Positions 1 to 10,714 of a DNA stretch of 64,000 nucleotides are shown piece after piece. How positions within the stretch are numbered: the stretch's first letter is position 1; the number at the start of each line of letters is the position of its first letter. Origin of the DNA: Pisaster brevispinus (lineage: Eukaryota > Echinodermata > Asteroidea > Forcipulatida > Asteriidae). The stretch is from NCBI GenBank assembly GCA_023634235.1, contig JAMKCF010000003.1, positions 14,850,742 through 14,914,741 of the forward strand, read 5' to 3'. The translations under genes and the position numbers were made by a program. The notes below the pieces were generated by a model. The model did no database searches and was not told where the DNA came from. It saw only the letters and a list, made by a program, of their open reading frames with translations.

Positions 1-1202
1 GACATCCATTTTTGTCCATTGTCCGATGTTTACAACACCCTCGGGGAAACAACAATGTTGAAAAAGAATTTCAATACTCTGCACTAATTTGAGATTGGAT
101 GATGATTGAAAGATATAACCAGTGCTATAATTATATCAAGCTAAATTAAAAATTTCTGATTTTTTCTGGCACTTAATTGCAAAAAACTTGATGTCAAGAG
201 CTTAAACAAGTCAGTGTGTAAATGACCAAAAAAAGAGATATTTTTTAAATACAAAATTTCCAACACCTAATGGCAAGTGACCAAAAAACATTCCTTTAAA
301 AATAGCAGCATTATAAATATTAAAACCTTTCGGTTGTAGACCTCGTTGCCCCCCCCCCCCCCCCCCCCGACTCTGGAACTCTTATCTTAGAGACACACCC
401 ACATCCAAAAATCTCTTAAAACACATCTTTTCAAAATGTGACAATTTTCTACGAGTGCCTTCTTTCGGCGACTTTGAATGTTGCACAGATAAAGTGTGCC
501 TTACAAATGCTGAACTACTAGTCTATTATTATACCTTTATCACAGTAAAGTATCACCCCCCCACCACCCATTTAAATAGATGGTGAAATGCAGCGACATT
601 AAAATACGCATCTGTTATTAAACAGCTTTGGCAAACGTTACTTTGAGAAGGGCAGGTAGTCCTTGTCACTCCATTTCGAAACAAAAACAATGGGCGAATA
701 ATAACTTGGGTTGGAAAATAAATAATGGGTGAACAATGAACTTTGACATTTCAATTGTCACACAAGTCTCACACAATAAGTTGATGGTTGCCCAATCAGC
801 TCTAGTCCGAGCTGATGGGCTCACGCATTTGGCCAAACCTGGACTGAGCTGTGCATTGAAACTCTGAGAGAGTTGCGTAAACTTGCGATTAGAGGCCATT
901 TTTGGTCCAAAACAATGCATGTACACACACAAGGTGCCAGACTAGACTGCATATTGGGCTGTGCTACTTGGACCGAAAATAGCGTCCAGTAACCACGAGA
1001 CCGACAAAAACTGTTCCCTCTTTGTCGCAACTCTTCCAATATACAGCTCTAAACCAAGTAAGGTCAGAAAGGCTAACCAAATGCACCCAAAGGGTAAATG
1101 GGAAAAAATAGTGTGTGCCCTTTACATCTGCTGATTACCAGTGTTCATTACTGTCATTGAGCTCCAGGAACCAGACAAAGATGGCTGCAGTTTGATAAAG
1201 GT
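1..1202. other. 3' flank of the giant gene, no gene supported
   Basis: This stretch lies downstream of the stop codon of the giant minus-strand gene. It may include that gene's 3' untranslated region. I did not find a convincing AATAAA on the minus strand close to the stop. A 20-base poly-C run sits at 349-368. The open frames here are short, lack splice context and resemble no protein I know. Confidence 0.5.
349..368. repeat. poly-C homopolymer run
   Basis: A run of 20 consecutive C bases on the plus strand. Similar C or G runs occur at 18616-18632, 22063-22073, 42717-42727, 54178-54190 and 56038-56051. Lengths of such runs are often unreliable in assemblies. Confidence 0.9.
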
Positions 1203-4200
1203 CTACTTGATCTCCTTGATGAAGTCTGTCGCATCTGGTTCTTGGTAGACAGCCGGCAGCATGTCGTATTCTATCCAACCATCAGACTTGACCTCTGCCT
1301 CCAATTTCTTTAACCTGTACATGAGAAAGAAGACATAGTTCCAATGTCAGCTTTTAAATAACAGACTAAACCATCCATCCCTTTATCCATCGGCCAGAGC
1401 AGCAGCAAAAGTTAAAAACCCATTACAAATCATGTGGCAGTACAGAGAGAAATGGACAAGTCCATTACATCAACTTATGCAAAAAACCTCTGTAAAACAT
1501 AAAGAGGTTTTTTTCTTCACTCAAAATGGAACCTAGTTTTTTGGTTAGGTGGTTTGTTTATTCAAAAATACAGGACAAAAAACCAAATGAAGAGTAGAAA
1601 CATACCTTCTTTTCTCTGCAGTGTTGGCTTTCTTGACTTCTTTAACAGATGGGCCTCTCTTAATCTTTACTTTCCCAAAGCGACGTGTGGCAATTCTGGT
1701 TTTTTTCCCCCTCTTGAGCAACAACTCATAGAAAATGCTGTGAAGGGCGCTCCGGTGATCCTCCCTGTCCTTACTAGAGATCGTCGGCTCTTCCCATTCC
1801 TGTGGCATCGGGGTAATCAGGCTCTCACAAATGGCCCCTGTGGAAACGGAATGGTCAAATAATTGTAAGAGTCACAAGAAAATACAGGATTGTGAATTAA
1901 CTTTCCCATTTGGCATTAAAGAAGAGTTTTTTGTGGCGTGCCGTGGCCGATCGGTTTAGTTCACCTGACCCAAGCTCAGGTTTTAAGCCTTCAAGGCAAA
2001 AGAATTAAACATTAAAACACAATTTCCTCATTTGAAAACATTTCAAACAAAAATATTCCATCACCTAAAAAAACCTACTTAGCTTTTACATGCTGATTAA
2101 ATTTTTATATGTATTTTTTTTTTAGTTTCCAAATATTGGCTACAAAAATCTCTAAATGTGCTGTAAACAGAGCCAAATTTTATTGAGCTGCTAAAAAAAA
2201 TTTGTTTATAAGAAATCGCCTTACATCACAAGGACAGCCACTTCAAGGTGAAGGCTAACATTCATTGATTTGGGCTGTTGACCCATATCAACTTTCACCA
2301 GGGACACAATGCCACTTACTCCTGGAGCTGTAACAGGGTTACCCCCTTCACAGTCCGTAAGGATGTAGGCAAGGGTATCACCCACTAGGAGCTTGGATGG
2401 TACAGCATAGGGCAATACCTTCCCAACGTTTAACAAAGCAATTATGGTTAAGTGCCTTGCTCAAGGGCACAAGTGTCGTGACCGGGATTTGAACCCACAC
2501 TCTGCTGCTGACAACACCAGAGCTTGAGTCAGGTGAACTAAACCGCTTGGCCACGACACGCCACAAAAAGCACAAAAAGTAGCTAAGGACAAACTAGGTA
2601 TGCTTACCAAAATAAGGTTACCAGCCGAAATACCATGTCACACGTACCCTTTTTGCTTTTGCAGAAAATTGTTAAGCAAAAGTTCCTGCTTAAGCAGCTC
2701 TATGAAAAAGGGCCCAGGTGCTATAAACTGGGTAACATGACCCCCTGATTTCAACTTACTGTTAGTATCAGACTTGATGGTGTACATGATGGGGTTGACA
2801 TTCCTGTAGTTCATTTCTCCGAAGTTGCAGCTGGTTTTACAAGTCGCTACAGTGGCCGAGTTGTTCTCCATCATTTTTCTTGCAGCCTCCTGTTTGAAAA
2901 GTGTCAGCATTTTGCCCTTGTCCATCAACAATCCATTAACAGTTGGTGGGTTTCTCAATCTCGTTCTCACTGGTTTGCTCTTAACAATGTTTGAATCCAG
3001 ACTTTCGCTCCCCGTCAGGACAGGATTTTCGGTAGCTTCCCTTCTTGGTCGCCCTCGTCTTAGACTGTTTCCAATCATACATTTACAACCACGTTTCTTG
3101 CCCCTGTAGGATTTGCTCATGTGGTCAAACGGACAAGCATTGCGCTGTCTTGCAGAAATCTCACCTTCATCTAGAAAACCGCTCGGGATGCTTTGGTCTT
3201 CTGAGTCTTCCTCGCTACTGAATGGATGTTCATCCTCAAGAACTTCTTCAACTGTCAACGAGCTATTCCTGGAACCTCTTTCTGCCTCTTTATTCCTATC
3301 CTTATAACTCACATCACTACTACCTTTTCCTGTATGAGGGAGACTAGGATCATCCCTGTTAAAACCATCGACTCCTTCATCATCATCCTTACTGGCATCC
3401 CCTTCAGCCCAGTTCTCCTGCACATCACCGCCCTTCTCATCAGTGCTATTCCTCAAACCATCACCACCAATTTGCGATTTTGTCTTCATTCCACACTCGC
3501 TGACCATCTTTCCGTCATCTTTCCGACCAACATCTTTATGACGACTGCCATTTCCTCTGCTATCATCAGCTTCCTTGAGATATTTATCTCCATCACGGGT
3601 AGCATTCCCTTCTCCAGCTCTGTCTTCATCATCCATGGGGTGGCCATCAAGGCTTTCATCATCACTGGAGCCATCATCGTACAAATAACCTTCTCTTTGA
3701 TCTTGAGTTTTCCCGCTAAAAACCACATCTACAGCGTCAATGTAACAATCACTATTGTCGATGACGCCATCATTTTCTTCAAAGCTTATTGAGTTGCCCT
3801 TGCCTGATGACCGAGTGCTATTCATCAGTTTCGCCCAGACCAGATTTTTCTTTGATTTGGTCGTCTTTGGGGCTTTCTTTTCTTTCGGTCCTCCTTCTTT
3901 GGTGGCTTCCTTTGTTTTTAATTTTGTAAACTTTGTAGATTGTGTCAAACTGCTGTTTTGACTACAAAAGCCTCCATGCTCAGTATCTACAGACTTCCCA
4001 CCTGTTGAAAGTTGATTTTTCTTCTTTGTTGATTTTCTCTCATTCATTAATCCTGCAACAACTTCTGTTGATTCCATTGTCTTTATGGATTTTCTAAAAT
4101 CCATCTTCTTTGTCGAATTACTTTCTTTCATCAGTGCTTTTTTGACGGCTTTCTCTGCTTTTGCTGTTTTACTCTTCGTAGATTTTTTCAAAACACAAGT

Positions 4201-7200
4201 TTTACTAACGATGCCAACATCACCTTCATGGTCAGTGCTGCCGGCATCTTCACCGGTATTATCAATTGTTATTTCTCCATAAATATCTTCAGAAGTTTTC
4301 TCAACAGGACTACATTGAACATCCACTTGCTTAGTCTTCCTTGCTAGTTTGGTTTTTATCTTTTTACTCTCCGTCTGTGTCTTTGTCTTCTTTGGTAGTG
4401 TTTTCTGTCTCAACTTCTGAAGTGGTCTGCTGTAGTCTGGATCATCTTCCTTCCTTTTTGTTAAATCACAACTGCTTTTATTTTTTTTACTCTTTGGTGA
4501 ATTTCTTTCTTTCAGTCCTCCTTCTTGGGAGTTTTTCTTTGTCAATGTCTTCTTTTTGGATTGTCTCGAAAAACTAGTTCGACTCCTAACCCCGTGATTT
4601 TCATCATCTGAAAAATTCTGACTTCCATCATCATTGTCTTCATTTGCATCATCATCGACGTCATCATCTTGAACTTCTTCGTTTTCATGGCTTTCTTCAC
4701 TTATGTCGCAATTAGCAACTTCATTATCACAGACTTTATTGCTGTTACCATCACTTTCGTTGTCCATAGATTTAGCTGCATGGTGATTTACATCTTTCTT
4801 TGTATTCCTTGCCACTTGCTGATGCTTTTCCTGATGGTTGATCTTCCCATCCTTTTTAGAGTCCCTTGATTTCGTCTTTTTGTCTCTTGTCTTTATTCTC
4901 TCTGCCTGCTGTTTGAGTAACTTCGGAATTTCACCCTTATCAGCAAATATACGCAATCCAGTCTTTACTGATGGTGCTTTTAGTCTTGGACTCTCCATCG
5001 GTTTGCCGTTACCCACTCTTTCATTACAGTTGTCCAAATCTAGGTTCTTTTCCATGCTTTCTGTCAGGACAGGATTTTTCTTTGATTTTCCCACGTCAAC
5101 CATTTCAGGTAGAGTTTTTTGTGTCAATTTCTTATGTGATTTGCTCTTGTCCAATAACCCATCATGATTTCTGGGGCCATCTTTTTTCCTCTGTGCTTGA
5201 TCAGGACTCTTTTTGACTTTTTTCCTCTGGGGTGATTTTCTTTCTTTCAATAATCCTTCCGTGGTCTTTTTCTGTGTATTTAATTGTGTCAACTCCTTAG
5301 ACTGTCCCAAAGATCTGGTTTGACTCTTATCCACATGACTATCACCATCTGATAATTTCAGACTTGCATCATCCTTGTCTTCAGTTTCACCATCATCAAG
5401 GTTCTGATCACAATCATTTAAGTCTTTCTCGTTACTCCTAGGCTCTCCATGCTGCTCTTCAGATGTCATTTGCTGATGATCCTTTCTTCCATCTTCTTTA
5501 GTGTTCCTCAATTTCGTCTGCTTCCTATTAGTGGCTCGTCTGTTTTTCATTATTCCCCCTTCAGACAACAATCCTGTAAGTTTCGGTGACTTTTTCCGTC
5601 TTGTCTTCTTTACTAGTCCATTGTTGTTGTCTGGATCATATTCTGAACTTCCCGTTAGATTAAGACTCTTCTTTGATTTCACACTCTTCGCTGATTTTCT
5701 TCCTGTCAGTAATCCATTTTTGGCAACTTCCTTGGACTGTAATGCTTGCGTAGACAGTTTCATGACACTGGCTTCACCTGAAACTCCTCTATTTTCATCG
5801 CCTGTGAAATTCATAATGGTATCATCACTATCCAAGCCACCAATGTCTTTATCAACGCCCTTGACACCACCTCCCTCACTTCTGTCATTGTTTGTATGGC
5901 CATCAACATCTTCATCATCACCAAGGACATCGTCCTGAACAAGATTATTCTCATCACTGTTAGCATCACCTTCTTCAGATTTACCTGCCTGACCACTTCT
6001 GTTAGGACCGCCTCTTTTGGCACTTCTTGACTCTTTCCGATGCTTCTCATATGTATTCTGCTGTTGTCTGTTGGTTTTTCCATTTTTTTTAACGTTCCTT
6101 GATTTTGTCCCTTTTCCATCACTCGTCTGCCGACGTGTCTTTAACATTTTCCACTTGACATCTAATAATCCTGTCATTTTCTGTTTTTTCCTTTGTGACT
6201 TGCTCCTCTTCAACAGTCCATCGTAAAGCTCTGGATCATCGTCTGAACTTCCATAATCTGTAAAATTCAGACTTGTATCATCACTGTCAGAGCCACCAAT
6301 GTCTTCAGTGTCAGCTTTAAGAACGTCTCCCTCCTCTCTGTTGTCGTTAGTATGGCCATCAACATTTTCATCATTGTGAAGGTCACCATCATCAGTGCGC
6401 TCTTTTCTTTTATCCTGACGTGTGTCACTAGCATCCTTAAGATCACTCCAATCCATATGATCTTTCTTATCGCTGTCAGTAGATTTAGCTGCCTGACCAT
6501 TTGGTTCCTGTTGCTTATCCTTAGAAGCTGTTTTATCGTGGCTATTTTCAATATCCCTCTGTTCCAAGTCATTTGATTTTGCCTGTTTCCCCTTTGTACT
6601 GCAAGTATTTTTTATAAGTTTTCTCTCTGCCTGCTGTCTGAATATCTTCAGCATTTTGCCCTTCACAGTCAGCAACCCTGTGGGTTTCAATCGTTCCTTC
6701 AGCTTCATCTTTTGTTCTGATTTACTCTCGCCATCATCTAGAAAACTATTTTCACTGTCTTCATCTGAAGAATTGTGATCTGTATCGCCATCAGTACCAT
6801 TCCCACTACTACTGGTATCATTCAGGACGTTTCTATAACTTTTTCTGCGTGACAACTGTCTGGCCACCTCCCTCTCACCAACGCTGACCTTTGAATGATC
6901 AGGCATGTCATCACAACTAAGGCTTCCTTCAGGCGTATTGATTTCTCCTGGTGCCAACTCAGCCGCTCTGCTGTCAATTGAGCTGGTCTCCTCACTACTT
7001 GAAAATAATCCTGCCAGTATTCTTCTCCGATTCTTTCTGGGTGAAAATCTCCTGGCGTGGAACTTGTTTTCTGTTGTTTGTCTCTGTTGTCTATCTCTGA
7101 TAATGTCTTCCTCGGTTGAATTTTCACTTTGGCCTTCATCAGTTATGTCCGAATCATCAGTGTCACTGTAACCGTCACTTTCTGGGTCATCTTTCAACCC

Positions 7201-10200
7201 AGACTCATAAGCTTGATCAAGGATGAAGGCGTTACCATAATCTTCATCATCAACACCATAATCTTCATCATCGAGTTCTTCACTCCATTCTTCCTGACTG
7301 TCATTACTAGAAACAGCATCACCTTCACCACCATCATCACTGGCACAGGTTCCAACTATGGTGTGGTCAGTATCTTCCTCGTCACTAGTGTTAACTTGTT
7401 GTGTTCTAGTCTTATCATTATCAATGTACTCGTCCATGTCTGTGCGTTCATTGCTGCAGTCACGGCCAGCACCATCTTCAAAAACAACTTCACTGTTTCT
7501 TTCTTCACCGTCAGCATGGTCAACATCATCAACATCATTGCTCCCACTATCACTATCATCCAGGAAACGTCTATACTTTTTTCTGTGTACCTGCTGACTG
7601 GCGACAACCTTTTCACTGCTGTCAACTAGCCGACCACCCAGTCCGTCATCACTGTCACGACCTTCAGTCATGTTGATAAATCTTTGTGCAGCTGCCCGAG
7701 CTCTGCCCACATCCGAATCACTCTCTCCGCTACTCGAGAACAACTCCTGTGGTATTCTCATTTGTCTCTTTCCGATGGGACGTCTTCCACAATGCATGGA
7801 GAACTTCATAAAATTCAAGGGAAGCCCTTTTGGCAAGGTTTCACTGGGTGCTGGTCGAGGTTTCACCAACTGAATGACAGGAGAGAGACAATGGGATTTG
7901 AGTGTGGTGGCTTCTTCAGAGGAGGACTGGCTGCAAATAGAATCTGTCTGCCTTGTGGAATCGGAAGACTCTGCAAAATTGATTCTTCTTCGATGACTTT
8001 GTCTTTGCAGAAGAGGGGTGGGCTTCGGGGGAGACTTGCTGCGAATAAGTAAACCCCTAGACTCAAAGAATCTTTTGAGAACTTCAGAGTCTTCTATTTC
8101 TTTTCTTGATAACTGGGAGGGCTTTGAAGAGAGCTTGCTTTGAGAAGTGTTTAGTTTCACCAACTGAATAACAGGAGAGACACAATTGGATTTGAGTGTG
8201 GTGGCTTCTTCAGAGGAGGACTGACTGCAAATAGAGTCTGTCTGCCTTGTGGAATCGGAAGACTCAGCAGAATTGATTCTTCTTCGATGACTTTGTCTTC
8301 GCAGAAGAGGGGATGGCTTTTGGGGAGACTTGCTAAGAGTAGGTAAACCCCTAGACTCGAAGAATCTTTTGAGAACTTCAGAGTCTTCTATTTCTTTTCT
8401 TGATAACTGGGAGGGCTTTGAAGAGAGCTTGCTTTGAGAAGCGCTTGGTTTCACCAACTGAATGACAGGAGAGAGACAATGGGACTTGAGTGTGGTGGCT
8501 TCTTCAGAGGAGGACTGACTGCAAATAGAGTCTGTCTGCCTTGTGGAATCGGAAGACTTGATTCTTCTTCGATGACTTTGTCTTCGCAGAAGCGGGGTGG
8601 GCTTTGCGGGAGATTTGCTATGAGTAGGTACATGTGTTAAAGACTCAAAGAATCTTGTGAGAATTGTTGAATGTTCTGTTTCTTTCCCTGGTAGCTGGGA
8701 GGGCTTTGAGAACTGCTTGCTGTGAGTACTTTCACCCTGTAAAGAATCAAAGAAGCTTTTGTTTTCTGTTACTGTAGCTTTCCTTGGTTCCTCTGTTTGG
8801 TCTGAGGGAGGTATCAATGTTGAGCAATCCTCAGGAGGAATCTGGCTTGCATAAGATGTTGTTTCATCGCCAGTCTGAGTTTGGGTTTCGTGACAATCTG
8901 TTTGACATGACTGGCTGTGTAAAGATGAGTGGGTTGAGGTTTTTGTGTGTTCTGACTCAGGCTTGTCTGGTCTTAACACAACAGGTGAAATCTGAACACC
9001 CTCGCTGAAATTTCCGGATGTCTGGACGCCCTCACTTGCTGTAGATGGGGTTTTCACAGATGGTGGGCATTTGCATGAGCAAGAGCACAATGCACATGTT
9101 AGTCCTGCTCCAACTCTCTGCTGTTTTGGTGTTTCAAAGTCACGTCCATTTTTAGCAGGGGCCTCGTTGATGTCATCTTCTTGTTCCAATGGCACTTGAG
9201 GAACCTTCGATTGTGTTCGGTGGTGATTTTCAACAAGACTTTCATCCGAGATGCTATGTATTTCATTTGGATTTGTTAGTAATGCAGTCGATTTGATGTC
9301 TTGGAACTTTGCTGTATGCAAATCATCTCTGGATCGACTCATTTTTTCTGGAGTGACACCTAGTTCCCCAGTACTTCCTCTCTGTTTCCGTTTCAGACTG
9401 ATGCGTCGCTGTCTTTTTTCCTCGTGACAAGCAATCTTTGCTTTCGCTAGTCTCACGGAAAGTCTCGATCTTTTCGAAGTTGAAAGCTCTCCAAGTAGAT
9501 CTCCAAGAGTAACATTTAAACTCAGATTGGCCGGTGAAGGCATTTGAGGAGTTAGCTGTGGATGAAGTACTCCAACTCCTTCAACTCCCTGAGGATTTTT
9601 AGATGCAGACTGAACAATGAATTCTGCTTCTTCCAAAGATTTACCAGGTGCAAAAGTATTCTGCTTACACTTTTGTGTCTTGACCCTCGGGGTGCTGACC
9701 TGTTGCAACCTTGATGACTTAGGTGTTTCAAACCTGTCCAAGTCAGCGCTAGTTCTGTGTGGTTCTACAAGATGCTCAGTTGACGATACACAAACAGGTG
9801 TGAAACTACCCAATGGTGCGGTAATGTTCCCAGAAGTATTTCCTCCTTTTGTTTTCCCAGAATGATAATTGGGGGAATGTTCAGCGCTTTCCATGCCTTT
9901 CTTTCTGCCGCTGTTTTTCTTTAGTCTCTTGGCCTTGGTCGGTGCCACTTCTGCCATCGCTCTTTTCTGCCCTGTAGCAAGAGGATCAACAGGTGCCTTG
10001 AGTGGATCGACACAATTCAGAGTTGAGTTTCCAAATACTTGCTCAGTATCAGTTTGTTTTGAATTGTTAGTGGGTTTAGCAGAGGCACAAGATTCCCCAT
10101 CAATGTTCTCAGCTGCATCTACCTGAGGACTCCCAAGGACCGGCGTTCCCTTTTGCATCAGACTGCTTTTCCTTCTGCACCTCTTCCTTCTGGTTCTGCT

Positions 10201-10554
10201 TTTGTGTCTCTCGATACTCGAGGAGTTGTCTGCCACAATGACATCTTTGGAAGCATTCTTTTCATCTGGGTTTCCATCCCGTGAAGGAAGTGGCTGGTCT
10301 GTCCTAATAAGCCTTCGTCTCTTCCATCTTTTCTTGGGGGTTGGATTTTGCAGATCTGTGTTTGAGTTGGGACTTTTACAGCCCCTCAGTGGGGATATAC
10401 TATGAATCATCGTCAGTCCATCGTTCTCAATGTCTTGCCAAAAGCCTGCGCTCAAATTCGAAAAGACAGATTGGCTTTCCCTTGCTGCATTCAGCGGGGT
10501 TTTCAAAGCGGTTTGTATTGTTGGAGTGTTTTTTGCGTTGCAAGGCATTTTCAT
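1203..10554 (-). CDS. Giant low-complexity, probably nuclear protein with one 7.8-kb exon, N-terminus unresolved
   Basis: I do not recognise this protein. Visible coding exons in transcript order are 10554-2760, 1837-1606 and 1314-1203. All junctions are GT-AG and frame-consistent (phase 1, then phase 2), giving about 2,712 residues and ending DATDFIKEIK-stop. The long exon runs past its donor (GTAAGT at 2759) into repeat DNA, so its apparent last 40 codons are not coding. The N-terminal third is Ser/Thr/Lys-rich with a basic patch (PKKRWKRRR), a CALCSCSCKCP cluster near residue 483 and 98-residue tandem repeats at about 607-900. The rest alternates Asp/Glu/Ser-rich islands with basic modules that open GLL and continue K-G-K-M-L-K; examples lie near residues 1290, 1460, 1660, 1865 and 2540. 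The last two exons (about 113 residues) are less repetitive and look like a folded or docking tail. Composition suggests a chromatin, mitotic or nucleolar scaffold; that is inference. The ATG at 10554 follows an in-frame TAG; see the separate entry on the overlapping upstream frame. Confidence 0.75.
2203..2567 (-). mobile_element. tRNA-derived SINE, family A
   Basis: Read on the minus strand it begins with a tRNA-like head: an A-box-like GGCCAAGCGG and a B-box-like GGTTCAAATCC. A unique body about 300 bases long follows. A close second copy lies at about 27955-28317 in the same orientation, a partial copy at 20925-21085 on the plus strand and a head fragment at 1933-1987. The tRNA-like head plus shared body in dispersed copies is the definition of a SINE. 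Confidence 0.8.
2578..2725. mobile_element. GGGCCC inverted-repeat element (MITE), copy 1
   Basis: This copy shares the core AATAAGGTTACCAGCC and an end resembling GGGCCC..TTCATAGAGCTGCTTAAGC with copies at about 31886-32020, 43736-43932, 49291-49488 and 52780-52962. In the better copies the two ends are inverted repeats, which suggests a non-autonomous DNA element. The apparent final codons of the giant exon come from this element. Confidence 0.6.
7855..8735 (-). repeat. Three tandem 294-bp (98-codon) repeats inside the giant exon
   Basis: The plus-strand string TTTCACCAACTGAAT recurs at 7861, 8155 and 8449, exactly 294 bases apart, so the array keeps the reading frame at 98 residues per unit. 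Each unit encodes a conserved FFES element, a basic RRQSHRRRI stretch, a DSTRQTDSICSQSSSEEATT phospho-acceptor-like stretch and an SPVIQLVK end. The first-translated copy (8449-8735) is the most diverged and lacks a few codons. The other two are nearly identical at the nucleotide level, implying recent duplication or gene conversion. Confidence 0.9.
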
Positions 10555-10714
10555 TGAATGCAGCTATAACAGGTGAACGGTCTAAATCCAAACTGTTCAA
10601 CCCAAGTGGTTTCTCCATACAGCATGATATCCTGTTCTGGTCAATGATGGCTGAAATAGGCCGTCTGGCGGCAAGTCCAAGCTGAAGCTCCAATATGTTG
10701 ATTCTTTTCTGCAC
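10427..10714 (-). other. Overlapping open frame at the 5' edge of the giant exon
   Basis: A CATCAG acceptor precedes 10714 on the minus strand. From there a frame opening VQKRINILELQLGLA stays open for about 95 codons to a stop at 10427, overlapping the start of the giant frame, which has several upstream stops in its own frame. The two frames coexist open only between about 10427 and 10566. A run of six A (minus strand) at 10534-10529 lies in this overlap, so a single-base indel there would fuse them into one continuous coding exon. It could instead be an upstream ORF in a leader exon. Which is true cannot be decided from the sequence. Confidence 0.5.

Larger units (their letters stand above)
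1838..2759 (-). other. Intron of the giant gene containing SINE and MITE copies
   Basis: Bounded by a GTAAGT donor at 2759-2754 and a CACAG acceptor at 1840-1838 on the minus strand. It carries a SINE head fragment at about 1933-1987 (plus), a nearly full SINE at about 2203-2567 (minus) and an inverted-repeat element at about 2578-2725. Confidence 0.7.

Noticed and set aside
2221..2575. Two open frames downstream of the giant exon
   Set aside because: They lie inside a family A SINE that also occurs at 27955-28317; not coding exons.
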